Below are positions 1 to 11,022 of a DNA stretch of 64,000 nucleotides, piece by piece. The stretch lies in assembly GCA_001692895.1 (NCBI GenBank), contig KV748212.1:372001-436000 (forward strand), read 5' to 3'. The translations under genes were made by a program, and so were the position numbers. Within the stretch, counting starts at the first letter, position 1. Each line of letters starts with the position of its first letter. The notes beneath the pieces were generated by a model, which was not told where the DNA came from, made no database searches, and saw only the letters and a program-made list of their open reading frames with translations. Source of the DNA: Cenococcum geophilum 1.58 (taxonomy: Eukaryota; Ascomycota; Dothideomycetes; Gloniales; Gloniaceae).

Positions 1-524
1 TAGGTTAACATAGGCCTAAATTCGTTAATCTACGAGAGCTTGGAGTTGCTATAGCCATTACTCCCAGTCTTCTAGCTTATTAAGAATAATTATAGTTAAC
101 GAACTTAATGGTAAAGTCATTTAACTAATAGGCAAAGGAGGAATTAAGATGGTATTTTGTTAATAGGATTGTCCTTTAATAATTAAGGTGGAATCTTATA
201 GAATCTCGTCCTGTGAAAATTAAGTAGGATTTCTGTTAGAGTCTGCGACCTTTAATAATAAGGTGTTAGAGTCTGACGATAAGGTAGAATTTCTTTAAAT
301 AATTGAGTGATAGCTAAATAGCTTCTTAAGTTGGCGGACCGGGCTTATAACTGTTAGATAGTTTATATAGAGCTATTTATTAATAAAATGGGTTGATTAA
401 TTGATGATCTTAATTATATCTTGATAGTTGATCGACCTAGGGCCCCTAGGCTTAGATGAAGATATTTACAATGCACGTGCCCCGTACATGTGACTTGTGC
501 ACATCCTACGCTATATAGAATATA
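1..524. other. Unassigned sequence left of gypsy B1
   Basis: No gene or element is recognised here. The stretch keeps more TpG than its neighbours, so it looks less RIP-mutated, and has loosely repeated phrases such as GTTAGAGTCTG (twice) between about 190 and 290. The corresponding part of gypsy copy B2 (linker between RNase H and integrase, just right of 27520) does not match it. The join to gypsy integrase sequence therefore falls near 520-530. It may be another insertion, a chimeric copy, or a diverged linker. Confidence 0.4.
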
Positions 525-1900
525 GATTATCTGACAGCTACTTAGGTAGAAAAGGAACCTACGAGCTTCTTAGCCGATACTACTTCTAGCCAAAAATAAT
601 AAACTCAGTTAAACGCTTTATAGGCGCCTACTACAGTTATAAGTATGCTGCTAAGGCCTTTAATATAAAGTACTAAGGACTACTATACCCTCTACTAGTA
701 CCTATATAACGATGGGCAGATATCGCTATAGATTTCATTATTAACCTACTACCCTATAAACAATACGGCCGTATCTATAAGAACATCCTTATAATAATAT
801 ACCGACTTATAAAAGAGCGCTACTACGTCCTAACTAAAGGCGTAGCTATTAGTAATATTACTAATGCCTTTCTCTGTAAAGTTTACTAACTATATAGGTT
901 ACCTAACTTAATTATATCCAACTAAGGCATATAATTTAACTCTAATATATAAAGACAAATCTGCTAACGCCTTAGCATCTCCGTTAAGATATCTACATCC
1001 TTTTACTATAAAACTACTGGGCAACCGGAAAACACTAATACTAGTATAAAAGCGTACCTACAATAGGTAGTTGCCTATAGTTAAGATAACTAGGTAGATT
1101 ACCTCCTACTAGGTAAATTTATAGCAAATAACTATATCTTAACCACTATAGGACTTACTCCGTTCTTTATAAATAAGGGTTATCACCCCTAATCTAGCAT
1201 AGAGCCACTAGAACCTATTAATAAGAAACTACTATATAGAAAACGCCTTAAGATACTACTTACTAACTAGTATATAAACTATATAAAAAATCTACTTAAC
1301 TACTACAAGGGAGAAATGGCCTAGGCTTAAGTAAAGTAGGCCTACTTTGCTAACTATTATAAAACGCCACCACTGGAAATACGTATTGGCGACTAGGTAT
1401 AGCTAGATATACGCAATATCTCTATATAGAGGCCTATAAAGTCACTTAATTATAAAAACCTTAGCCTCTATTTAATCAAATAAGTTATTAATAGAGGAGC
1501 CGTATATAAGCTAAAACTCCTACCTACCCTAGCCACCCGCGGGATATAGCCTATATTTTACCTATAGCTACTATACCTCTATTAGCCTAACCCCTTACTA
1601 GGGTAGATATAGCCTAAACCCCTACTAGTACTAATTTAAGACGAGAATAAAGACGAGAACTATAAAGAGTAGACTGTTAAATAAATTATTAACTTTAAAT
1701 ACTTTAGCAAAGGTAGAGGATAACGGCTCTACTATAAAGCTATATATATAGGATTCAACATAGACTAGCTAGAATGGCAACTATAGGAAGACTTCGAAAA
1801 TATAAAGGATCTAATTAGTAACTTTTACTACGCGAACCTATAGAAACTGGGCCTAAGTAGAGATTTTATACTTAATCCTCTATAGGAGCCCTTATAGAGT
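525..1900 (+). pseudogene. Gypsy B1 integrase plus chromodomain relic
   Basis: In the transposon the integrase inserts the cDNA copy into chromosomal DNA, and the C-terminal chromodomain steers the choice of site. Reading through TAG/TAA as mutated CAG/CAA/TGG gives one continuous frame. It starts near LGRKGTYELLSRYYF (zinc-binding N-terminal region, about 550-600), passes the core with DIAIDFI and the later NTSIKAYLQQ helix, and ends in a chromodomain with YYKAIYIGFN (about 1735-1765). The closest relative in the window is the B2 integrase on the minus strand at 26100-27530. It cannot be translated because of many in-frame stops. The family call is firm; the exact ends are not. Confidence 0.85.
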
Positions 1901-2190
1901 TAAACTATTATATATTACCACGTAAGGGCAAATTACCGTTAGATTGCTATTAGATTATAGTAAAGTATAATTTTATAACCGGAATATCGTTAAGATATCT
2001 AGAAACTTTAACCGGCAGTTAAAGTTATCTAATTAGTTAAATTCTTAAATGCTAAGCCTTATTACATAACGTTATTTTAAGCCTTTAGTAATACCCCCCT
2101 TTCTTCTTTTCTATACCTTAAGTATCCCTTCTATATATATATAGTAACCACAGCGTCGCCAGAGCTCCACCTCTATAGGAGGGGGGGTAG

Positions 2191-2383
2191 TATTACGGAA
2201 CCCTACCGCAGGGGCCTCCATAGAAGAGCCCCGTGCTCTCGCGTATACCTCGCGTACAGCTTATATTAGCTACGCGTAGGTATATTACCTCCTTACGCCC
2301 TCAACCCTTACGATCGATCGCGTAACGTCTTATAGACTCCTCGAATACATACGCTCTATAGCCACTACCCCCGTCCCGTAACA
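2191..2383 (+). repeat. 3' LTR of gypsy B1 (193 bp)
   Basis: It matches the two LTRs of B2 (25618-25810 and 31820-32012) in reverse complement, all 193 bp long. The consensus start TGTTACGG has become TATTACGG by RIP, and the end is CCCGTAACA. A G-rich tract precedes it. The LTR is less decayed than the internal region, with several CGATCG-type sites kept. Confidence 0.9.
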
Positions 2384-2479
2384 CTTAGAGCCCTTATTAA
2401 CAAACTTCAATTGTTTATTATAGTATATAAGAAAGAGCATATAAAGAAGATATAAGCCTTCTTTATAAACCGACGATTT

Positions 2480-3300
2480 TATAGAAGAAATAATAGCTAT
2501 AACTATAGCAACCGCAGCAACCGCCTGTATAACCGCAACTAATAGAAACTACGTTGCTTCGTATATAATAAAGAAGGATATCGCTTATAGAAACATACTA
2601 AGGAGGAGTAAGAAGAGTCTAAGACTAAGTTTAAAAATAAGTTTAAGGACCGCTTTTAGGAATGAATAAAGTAATTATTATAAACTACAAAGGCAACAAC
2701 GATAAGGGTAACGGCTTAGGTAATAAGGTCACTAACGTATTTAATGCCTTGGTAGTTAATATAGACCCTAGCGCCCTATTAGATAAAGACGACCAGGCCA
2801 CAATATACTATACTTTATACGGCGAGATTGAACTAGATAATATAACCGCTATAGCTTTAGAACTGGCCAATAGAGCATATAGCTACGCAGTTATAACCAT
2901 TAATACTATAATAGATGCATTCCTTACTAATATAAACCCGTTTGCGTATAATATAACCTTACACTACACCTTTATAAAGTTTATAGGTGTAATAATCGAT
3001 ACTAGAGCCTCCAAACGTTCTACAGTGGGATATGGTCAGTTTTTTACACTTTAGAAGATTAATAAAGTATAGTTAAACGAGTCCACAAGAGGCACAGTTA
3101 GCGTACAGTTTAGAATAGGCTCTACATCTTCTATTAGTTCTATTAAGGTGGCTACACTAATAGGCATAGTAGAGTTCCACGTTATTAAAGTTAACACTCC
3201 TTTCCTACTTTGCCTAGTAGATATAGATAACTTACGAGTGTACTTTAACAACCTAAAGAATGTCCTAATAACCCCCTTAAAGACCGTACCAGTTATACGC
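2480..3300 (+). pseudogene. Copia gag C-terminus and protease relic
   Basis: Gag packages the RNA and the aspartic protease cuts the polyprotein. The frame opens with an N-rich segment and a decayed zinc knuckle (CFVYNKEGYR, about 2545-2585), then a charged KFKNKFKDRF run. A 130-codon open stretch begins at an ATG at 2662, which is probably internal to the original frame. The protease motif is visible at about 2994-3045 as IIDTRASKRSTVGYGQF, in which the catalytic DTG has become DTR, a G-to-A change that fits RIP. Fungal copia elements have the same order. The piece is cut at its 5' side by gypsy B1 at 2383. Confidence 0.8.
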
Positions 3301-3369
3301 CGATTTAGACACCCGTTTCTACTATAGGATACTTTATTATATATATTTATTATAAAGTCTTTTAACTAA

Positions 3370-4560
3370 AACCTATGCTACTTAACTAATATAGAATTGC
3401 GACGCCTATACTAACGCTTTAGACATCCGTTAATATAGCAACTTAAGAGAATACTAGACTATACTAGCTATAAAAACGATACTAATTATAAGACCCTTAA
3501 GCATATTACCTACTACTGCCTATACTATTAAAAGCACGGAAAGTTACTAGGTAGATTTAGATTCACCTTAAGGGACAACATTAATTTTAACTACTGCATT
3601 ATTATTAATATTATATACATTAATAGCAGGCCCATACTTTATATTGTTAATAAAGGCACCCGATTTTAAATAGGTAGATAGCTATAGAATATTAGCGCTA
3701 AGTATATATAGGACATATTACAAATATACTAGATTAACATATATCTAGGCCCCTTAGATGTAATTATATATAACATAGGAAAAAACTTTATTAGTAGAGA
3801 GTTTAGGCAATACGCGGTTAACATAGGCACTACTATAAAGAGCGTACCAGTCGAAGCTTATAACTTAATTAGCATAGTAAAGCGTTACCACAGCCCCTTA
3901 TAACGTATATACTACATTATTACTTCTAAGATACTAGGAATTAATAAGGATATAGTACTATAAATAGCCTTTAAAGCAATTAATAACTCCGTAGAACTAA
4001 ACGGCCTAATACCTACACTATTAGTATTTAGAGCGTACCCCTAAATAATAGAGTCTAATATACCTTCACCTACAGTAATATAGCGTGTAATTACACTTAA
4101 GAAAGCTATAGAGGAAGTAAAGAAAATACAAGCGGAACGCTAGGTTGTAGATGCACTTAATATATATAATAGCCCTAACACTACCACAGTTTATAATCTA
4201 CCCCTTAACTCTTTAATACTAGTTTAGAGAGAAGGTAATATAGAATAATCTAGATACTAGGCAGGACTATATAACCTACTAAATATTAAAGGAGAAATAT
4301 ATACTATTAACCTACCTAGCGGCCCTATAAAGTTCTATAGCACTATTATTAAACTATACTTAATAGACCCTAAACATATTTAGGCCGAAGATATTTAAGC
4401 TAATAGCACCTAAGTTAATAATATCTAAATTAATAATATCTAACCCACTATAGAAACCGTCTCTATATATAAACCGTCCCTTACTAAAACTAAAAAAGCA
4501 TAACTACCCTACTAAGGAAGAGGAAGACCCCACAAGCATCCCCCTTATATTAATACTGCT
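3370..4560 (+). pseudogene. Copia integrase relic
   Basis: This region would encode the integrase and linker of the copia polyprotein. The zinc-binding N-terminus reads LRRLYQRFRHPL followed about 30 residues later by HITYYCLYYQKHGK (H-H-C-C type with one cysteine lost). The core then reads RFRFTLRDNINFNY and YINSRPILYIVNKGTRF (about 3550-3665), with RDD changed to RDN. Downstream is the usual basic, low-complexity linker ending in GRGRPHKHPPY near 4510-4545, just before RT. Many in-frame TAG/TAA codons break it. Domain identity rests on order and motif spacing. Confidence 0.85.
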
Positions 4561-5296
4561 GATATTACTATATTCTTGCAAAAGGACAGTAACTATAAGC
4601 AGTTTAAAACGTCCCATTAAAAGGAAATTACAGAACTGATTAAAAAGGGCATATTTAAAATAATTAACCCTTAGGACGTACCCGTAGGAGCTAGAATCTT
4701 TAACTTATAATTTATAAATAAGATTAAGAACCCTAGTACTAATAAAGCCTTTAAGAAATTAAGACTTATCGTCTAAGCGTATAATAATTTAAAAAAAGGT
4801 ATTATACTAACCTAGTTACCTACTATTTAACGAGTTAGCCAACGCCTTATTCTATACATTATAGCGATACTACGAGGTAACGGTACATAGTCATACCTAT
4901 AAGGTATCTCCTAGGCGTATGTCCAGTCTCTTATAAAGCTAAATTAAGACTTTTATATCTAACTACCTTATAAACTGGGAAGCTAACTAGGTATTAGAAA
5001 GAACTCAATCCTAAAGGTAATTACTAGTTTATAACCTACTACAATTATTATATTAAGGAATTAAATATAAACTTATTAATATATAACCCTTACCTCTTAT
5101 AGAGCAACACTCCTAACTACTTTAATATTATTAGCCTTTAAACTAATAACACTTTCTTCCTAGCTAATACCACCTTTACGGACGCGGAGCAACAGCAGCT
5201 AAAAAAAGGCTTACTTTCTCGCAAAAGAGCGCGAGTAATTTACGGTTAAGTAGTCACTTAAATTTAACAGATATATTATTTAACTCTCTTAGGAAG
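4561..5296 (+). pseudogene. Copia reverse transcriptase relic, 5' part
   Basis: The frame contains the fungal copia RT entry motif KEITELIKKGIFKIIN, then VPVGARIFNLQF and KLRLIVQAYN (about 4620-4790). Further on is RVSQRLILYII and the catalytic region, where the usual QTDD appears as QTNNTFFLANTTF (about 5140-5175), showing loss of aspartates. The sequence stops at 5296, exactly at the gypsy A1 target site, and resumes at 15621. The 5-bp GGAAG at 5292-5296 is repeated at 15621-15625. Confidence 0.85.
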
Positions 5297-5521
5297 TGTT
5301 AGGTAAAACCTAAGTAGATAGTTATATAGCCGCAAGGTACGGGCGACCCTAGGGTAACCCAGGGGTGACTCGCCTGTAAGGTACGTGCTCTACACATACT
5401 TAGGGAAAACCCTTCCTACCTCGCATACAGACTCCTCCTTTTCCCTTAAGGATTCGTCTCTGTCTATATAATATACCTATTATTCTATTATTGGACTCCC
5501 TATTTACATCCTTATCTTATA
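5297..5521 (+). repeat. 5' LTR of gypsy A1
   Basis: This 225-bp repeat starts TGTTAGGTAAAACC and ends CATCCTTATCTTATA, and is paired with 15396-15620 and with the two A2 LTRs. Pair members differ mainly by C/T and G/A changes. The promoter and polyadenylation signals of the element should lie in it, but I cannot place them. Confidence 0.95.
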
Positions 5522-5573
5522 TTTAAATCCTTACCAATCCCCTTAGGAGGATAGCCGGTTTAATTTTTCTATA

Positions 5574-6800
5574 ATACCTCCGAAAAGAAAACCAACGCCT
5601 ATACTCGATAGTAATACGCTAGCAATACAACTGCAGAACGCCTTAGGATCTAGTATAGACGAAACCGCTAGAAGCATACCAGTAGCATCTAAGCCACCTT
5701 CTAAACCTTAAAACGATTAGATATTTATAAACGCTAGAGACTAGTTTAACTTATATACCTAGGCTTAATAGGAGCTTAGTAAGGTTACTAGCGTCCTACC
5801 TAATACCGCTAATATAAAGGAGCTAGATAAGCTGGCTAAGAAAATAGCCAACTTATGAAGTATTATTAATTTGATAAAGCCCTCCCGTTACCTCTTTAGT
5901 AAAGAGTATAAGTTATATAGTAAACGCATACGCCGAATAAATCTTAACGCCCTAGTTAAGAAGTTACTACCTAATATTAGTAGTACTACTTAACAGCATT
6001 TTAACTAGTAGATTGCCGCAGTTAAGAACCGATTTAAGGTTAATAACGCTAACTACAACTATAAGTAACACACGTGCTAGGCCATTAAAGATCTTATAAA
6101 AGAGAAGACAATCGCCTAACTAGTTTATTGCCGGTTAGGCACTAAGGATAAGTTTAAGACTATAGTCTAAGACCAAATTAGAAACCCTATAGTAAGACGT
6201 TTTAATAACGCTATAATATACTATACGGCTGTTATAAAAAAGAACTAGAGGTTTAACGTCTTCCTAGCCCGTATACGTAGCTTAGAGAACCTCTTCTTAT
6301 ATACCCCTTTTGTTAATCCTAAATAATAGGTATACTTTTAGTTCTTATACCTCCTAGCCTATCTATAAGCAGAGCTCTTTTGCTAGAACTTCGCTTAACG
6401 GGTAAGAACCGCTAAAGACCTCTTTAACAAAATCCGCTGTATAGAGTAATTGCTTAATACCACAAAGCTTACAGAAGATTGCGTAAGTAGCAGTAGCAAA
6501 TTATCGCGTATAAAGCGCGGTCGTAGCATAGGCTCTATAGAGTTAGGCTTAGGGAATAGAACCTAGAAAGGGTGACGCTTTAAGTAAACTTTTAAAGAAA
6601 CTACCTAAAAGCTAAATGGCTTAGGGGACCCCCTAAACGCTAGTGCTATACAGGTGAGTTAAAGGACCGTAGGCGGCTACTATAAGGAATACTAGAAGCA
6701 GGCTAATAAAGAGAAGTTAGCTTGGCCTTCGGAAAACCTAAAGCCCTAGTAGCGTATCTCTCTTAACTGTAACTAGGGCCTAATATAGAGGGAGAGAAGA
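5574..6800 (+). pseudogene. Gypsy A1 gag relic
   Basis: The gag polyprotein would form the virus-like particle. The start codon is lost here (ATACCTCCG), while copy A2 still has ATGCCTCCG on the minus strand at about 43739-43741, which fixes the start. The N-terminus is basic and proline-rich (PPKRKPTPI). The middle holds a long helical segment with KELDKLAKKIANL and RINLNALVKKLLPNI. No CCHC zinc knuckle is obvious. The frame is interrupted throughout by TAG/TAA. Assignment rests on position between LTR and pol and on the A2 copy, not on a family motif. Confidence 0.65.
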
Positions 6801-8153
6801 AACGCATTATAGTATATATTACGGTAGATACGCCTTAGGGTAAAGTCCGCCTATATACTTTATACAATAATAGGTGCCAAATTAACCTCATTAATTAAGA
6901 TATCGTCCGTAGGTTTAACCTACCTATACGCTACGCGCTATATTTACATAAACCTATTATATATTTCCTTAATAGCAACTAGATAACAATCTAGGATGCT
7001 TATAATCTAACAGTCACCACTAGCGACTCCTAGGGTACCCCTCGTACTATTAGCCCGCAGACCTTTTAAGGCGGCTTATTTAATGGTTATAATATAGTCT
7101 TTAGATAGGATTAGCTCGCGGAAGCAGATCTATTAATTAGCTTCCGTTCTAGATAGTTTATCTAGGATACTTCGGACCCTAGACGCCTCTAAATAGTTAC
7201 CCTTAACGCTCTCCTAGTAGATATTAAGGCTGGCGAAATAGTCTATTTGCTATAGCTAGAAGACTCCTTCTTTACACCGGTCGTAAATATAATAGAGGAC
7301 CTATTATTACTGGCAGCGAGTACCCGTGCAGATCCTCCAGATATAGAGACACGGGTTATAAATATAGTAGAGGACCTACCGTCACTGGCAGCGAGTACCT
7401 GTGGAGACCCTCCGGTGCCGGCGCAGATTACCTATACGTAAGGGGAAGGTAATCGAAACCCCGAAACTATTAAGTATACTGCAGTAGAGCTATATACACT
7501 CTTAGTGCGAGTATACCTATAAAACGTATATCGGCTATACCCTTTTTTTCACTAGCTCCTAGAAGTATATTACTATATAATAGTCGCTTTAACCTCTATA
7601 GCCCCTAGCCTACCAGATATATATAAAGAGGAAATTAATATCTTTTCTAATAAGCTAGTAAGTATGCTACTATAGAACTCTAAGTACAACTATGCGATTA
7701 ACTTAGAAGAAGGTAAAACGCTACCGTAAATGCCCCTCTATAACCTCTTATAGAAAGAGTTGCAGATCTTATAAGAGTACCTAAACAGTGCTCTTAAAAA
7801 GGGCTAGATTAGGCCTAGTAAGTCGCCTACTAGAGCGCCTATCCTCTTCGTGCCGAAAGTAGACGGTATAATGCGGCTATATATTAACTATAGACGCCTA
7901 AATAAGATCACAATTAAAAATTAGTACCCCCTATTGCTGGTTAGCGAACTCTTTAATAGGCTTAGCTATGTAAAGATATTTACAAAGCTAGACCTTCGTA
8001 ATGCGTACTATAGGATTTATATTAAAAAGGGAGATAAATGGAAGACCGTATTTAAGATACGCTATAGTTACTTTAAGTACCTAGTAATGCCCTTTAGTCT
8101 TACTAACGCCCCTATAACTTTTTAGAGCTATATTTATAAAGCTCTAGGAACCC
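6801..8153 (+). pseudogene. Gypsy A1 protease and RT N-terminal relic
   Basis: The upstream half is the protease/linker part, where I cannot see a clear DTG. RT begins with [20 protein letters not shown] and continues [15 protein letters not shown], then FTKLDLRNAYYRIYIKKGD, WKTVFKIRYSYFKYLVMPF and LTNAPITFQ. The catalytic aspartate of motif A (KLDLRNAY) is kept. A short stretch free of stops runs from 7934 to 8125. The gene is cut at 8153-8155 by TIR element 1 and resumes at 9868. Identity as gypsy RT is secure from these blocks. Confidence 0.9.
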
Positions 8154-8155
8154 TA

Positions 8156-8400
8156 CATCAGGAAATTTTTTTTTAGGCGCGTTGTTGCAAACGAAAATCG
8201 GGGTCTGCAAAACCTGCGTAAGTCGCAATTTTGGCAATTTGCGGCGATTTGCAGCAATTTGCTACAAACACATAGGCTACCTATGCACGCGCCTGCCCAA
8301 TCTATATGTTTATGCAAATTGCCAAAATTGCGACTTACGCAGGTTTTGTAGACCCCGATTTTCGCTTGCAACAACGTGCCCAAAAAAAAAAAACCTGATG
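8156..8400. repeat. Palindromic (foldback) end of TIR element 1
   Basis: The two arms of about 85 bp are near-perfect reverse complements. Each carries CATCAGG, the T/A run, GTTGTTGCAA, AATCGGGGTCT and CCTGCGTAAGTCGC, around a loop of about 75 bp at about 8241-8315. The inner arm ends in CCTGATG at 8400, directly before the minisatellite. Element 2 has a decayed version of the same structure at about 11834-12023. It could form a long hairpin or be read into double-stranded RNA. Confidence 0.85.
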
Positions 8401-8830
8401 CAGAGGCTCTGCACGAGGCTCTATACAAAGCTCTGCACGAGGCTTTACACAAAGCTCTGCACGAAGCTCTGCACGAAGCTCTACACGAAGCTCTACACGA
8501 AGCTCTACACGAAGCTCTACACGAAGCTCTACACGAAGCTCTACACGAAGCTCTACACGAAGCTCTNNNNNNNNNNTACACGAAGCTCTACACGAAGCTC
8601 TACACGAAGCTCTACACGAAGCTCTACACGAAGCTCTACACGAAGCTCTACACGAAGCTCTACACGAAGCTTTACACGAAGCTTTGCACGAGGCTCCACA
8701 CGAGGCTCTACACGAAGCTCTGCGTACAGAGGCTCTGCACGAGGCTCTGTACGAAGCTCTACACGAAGCTCTACACGAGGCTCTGCGCGAAGCTCTGCGT
8801 ACGGAGGCTCTACACGAAGCTCTACACAAA
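8401..8830. repeat. 12-bp minisatellite, unit ACGAAGCTCTAC
   Basis: About 35 tandem 12-bp units are present, perfect in the middle and degenerate at both edges. Bases 8567-8576 are N, an assembly gap inside the array, so true copy number is unknown. Because 12 is divisible by three and the unit lacks stops, several frames on both strands stay open and give fake repeat proteins. Confidence 0.95.
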
Positions 8831-8982
8831 GCCTTTGTGTGTGCGCGCGACACACTACTATCGGGTCCCCGCTATATTCCCGATAGCCTCTACACGTGCC
8901 TCTGCCAAGTATACACCTAGGTAGCCACCTCATTTTTTACCCTTCCTTACATCCTACCTAGGAAGACACCAGAACGACAGCC

Positions 8983-9110
8983 AGCAGACGACCGTCGCCG
9001 GAGCCAGACGACCATCGCCGGAGCCAGATGACCGTCGCCAGAGCTAGACGACCGTCAGAGCCAGACGACCGTCGTCATCGCCACACGACCGTCGCCAGAG
9101 CCACACGACA
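8983..9110. repeat. 20-bp GC-rich tandem repeat
   Basis: Degenerate copies of CAGACGACCGTCGCCGGAGC are repeated about five to six times. A shorter, C-to-T decayed version lies in element 2 near 11130-11190. Confidence 0.75.
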
Positions 9111-9146
9111 ACCGTTCGAACGACCAGCCAGCGAAACACGATAAAC

Positions 9147-9172
9147 GATTCGATCGATCGATCGATCGAATC
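9147..9172. repeat. 26-bp perfect palindrome of GATC repeats
   Basis: The stretch is GATTC, then CGAT-type repeats, then GAATC, and equals its own reverse complement. A decayed counterpart with TTAATCGATTAATCG is in element 2 near 11060-11090. Confidence 0.85.
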
Positions 9173-9175
9173 AAG

Positions 9176-9285
9176 GTGACATAGACAGGTAGGCATAGAC
9201 AGGTAGGCACAGACAGGTAGGCACAGATAGGTAGGCATAGACGGGTAGGTATAGACGGGACGGACAGACAGGTAGGTAGGCAAGT

Positions 9286-9353
<68 letters not shown>

Positions 9354-9455
9354 TAGGCAGGTAGGCAGGCAGGCAGGCAGGTAGGCAGGTAGGTTAGGTA
9401 AGGCAGGCAGGTAGGGCAAGGTATGGTAGGGTAGGCAGGCAGGCAGGCAGGTAGG
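9176..9455. repeat. 14-bp and (CAGG)n tandem arrays
   Basis: First come units of ATAGACAGGTAGGC (about 9176-9262), then CAGG tetranucleotides mixed with CAGGTAGG. The counterpart in element 2 is the CCTG/CCTA array at 10770-11022, on the opposite strand. Confidence 0.9.
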
Positions 9456-9865
9456 TAGATAATTTAGAGCCTCTGCGAGAGGCTTCCCCCTTAACGCCTA
9501 AAGTAGATAGCTCTATATTTTATATAGTTATAATATAAATATATTTAAAAGTATATTGTAGAAATCTATAGGAATATGTAATAATTTGGTTATTATATAA
9601 TATAATTATTATTTATATAGTTATAATTTGTATAGTTTTTACAATTTATACAGTTTGCGCGCTATTTATTTATAGGGTAGCGTTTTACTGCAATTTATTT
9701 ATAGGGGTAGCATTTTACCGCAATTTGCTATTAGGTGCTGCGATTTTGTTATAAAACGTGCGTTTTGCGTAAATTGCTATCAACTATATCCACCTGCCGC
9801 AACCGTACAGTTTGCGGCAATTTGCTATAAACCGCAACAACGAGCCCCAAAAAAAAATCCTGATG
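9456..9865. other. AT-rich distal half and right end of TIR element 1
   Basis: No gene is seen. The sequence is AT-rich, with repeated ATTTGCGGCAATTTGC-like phrases near 9710-9830, and ends in the second-type terminus (GTTGTTGCGG... when read inward). Its reverse complement matches 35140-35290, which identifies the right piece of element 3. Confidence 0.7.
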
Positions 9866-9867
9866 TA

Positions 9868-10327
9868 GTGGATACTATCTGCGTGGTTTACCTAGATAAT
9901 ATTCTTATCTACTTAAATAACGAGGACAAGCACGTTAAGTATATTAAGTAGGTACTGTAATAGCTCCGCGCTTAGGGCCTATACGCTAAACTGTTAAAAT
10001 ATATCTTTTATACTAAGAACGTTAAGTTTCTAGGCTTTATTATTACCCCTAGGGGTATTATAATAGACCCTAACCGCGTAAAAGCTATTAAGGAATGGCC
10101 TAAGCCTAAGTCCTATAGGGATATCTAGGTCTTCCTTAGCTTTGCTAACTTCTATAGGCGATTTATCTAGAACTACTTAGATACTGTATACCCCCTATAT
10201 GTATATTTTATATAGGCATATTATAACCTGACGTTAGATGGGGAGAAGAAGAAGAAGCGTAAGTTAAAAGGGCCTACTAAATGGTATTAACCTTGGTCCT
10301 GGCCTAATAATATATAGTAGGCGTTTT
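9868..10327 (+). pseudogene. Gypsy A1 reverse transcriptase, central part
   Basis: RT resumes here after element 1. It shows the catalytic block VVYLDNILIYL (YLDD changed to YLDN), then KFLGFIITPRGI, VKAIKEWPKPKS and VFLSFANFYRRFIQNY, the usual end of the RT fingers-palm-thumb and connection. It ends at 10327, where element 2 is inserted. Copy A2 shows the same region without insertions. Confidence 0.9.
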
Positions 10328-10769
10328 GTCATCAGGAAATTTTTTTTCGGGCTCGTTGTTGCAGTTTGCGGCAATTTGCGGCAAACTGTACGGTCGCGGC
10401 AGTCGTATATAGTCTTGTGCGGTTTGCGCATTTTGCGGCAAACTGTATAGAGCCTGTGTATTTTATAGCAACTTGCAGCAAACTATATAGAGCCTATATA
10501 TTTTACAGCAACTCGCAGCAAACGCGCAGAGCCTGTGTATTTTACACGTTTTGTATATTTTATATATTTTATATATTTTGCACACATTTTGCATATTTTA
10601 TATATTTTATATTTTGCATATTTTATATTCCTATATAACTATATAAAATGTAAAGCTATTTATTAAGCAATTAAGATAAGGGGGATACCCTTTACAAAGG
10701 CTCTAAATTATTAATTGGCGGTATTCCTAACGATCTGCTAGCTGTGTATTGATTTCCTAACTAGGCCTA

Positions 10770-11022
10770 GTGCCTGCCTGCCTGCCTACCTACCTGCCTA
10801 CCTGTCTGTCTATCTATCTGTCTATACCTACCTATGCCTACCTACCTATGCCTACTATTTATGCCTACTATCTGTGCCTACCTGTCTGTGCCTACTATCT
10901 GTGCCTACCTATCTGTACCTACCTATCTATGCTACCTATCTATGCCTACCTGTTTATACCTACCGTCTATACCTACCGTCTGTGCCTCCTATCTATACTA
11001 CTATCTATACCTACCTGTCTGT
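10770..11022. repeat. CCTG/CCTA tandem array in TIR element 2
   Basis: Tetranucleotide units CCTG and CCTA pass into 14-bp type units with CTATGCCTACCT. It is the reverse-complement counterpart of 9176-9455. Open frames over it (repeated Leu-Pro-Thr-Tyr residues) are repeat artefacts. Confidence 0.9.

Larger units (their letters stand above)
525..2383 (+). mobile_element. Gypsy family B, copy B1, 3' part
   Basis: This is the 3' end of a Ty3/gypsy retrotransposon whose 5' part lies outside the window. It holds an integrase, a chromodomain, a purine-rich tract at about 2176-2190 and a 193-bp 3' LTR. The same family is complete, in reverse orientation, as B2 at 25618-32012. It ends inside the gag frame of the copia element that resumes at 2384, so it is nested in that copia. 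The 5-bp target duplication would start at 2384 (CTTAG), but its partner is off the window. Confidence 0.85.
8156..9865. mobile_element. TIR DNA element 1 with minisatellites (1710 bp)
   Basis: Both ends begin CATCAGG followed by a T-run and a CGTTGTTGC block when read inward. It is flanked by TA on each side (8154-8155 and 9866-9867). The empty site in gypsy A2 (41139-41140, reverse) has a single TA, which proves the limits. Inside, in order, are a 245-bp palindromic end, a 12-bp minisatellite with a 10-N gap, a 20-bp repeat array, a 26-bp GATC palindrome, a 14-bp then CAGG array, and an AT-rich half. I find no transposase, so it is non-autonomous. The 2-bp duplication is TA here but GT in element 2, so strict TA targeting is not supported. 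Confidence 0.85.

Noticed and set aside
3051-3251. Minus-strand frame of 66 codons
   Set aside because: It is a shadow of the copia protease region on the plus strand.
8401-8830. CRISPR-like array
   Set aside because: The units are 12 bp and contiguous, with no unique spacers, in a eukaryotic transposon setting.
8153-8933. Six overlapping long open frames on both strands with repeated Leu-Tyr-Thr-Lys, Ala-Leu-His-Glu or Ser-Cys-Arg-Ala units
   Set aside because: They are produced by the 12-bp minisatellite, which has no stop in most frames and is divisible by three. They are open on both strands at once and hold an assembly gap.
9044-9419. Minus-strand frames rich in Cys-Leu-Pro
   Set aside because: They only translate the CAGG and 14-bp tandem arrays of TIR element 1.
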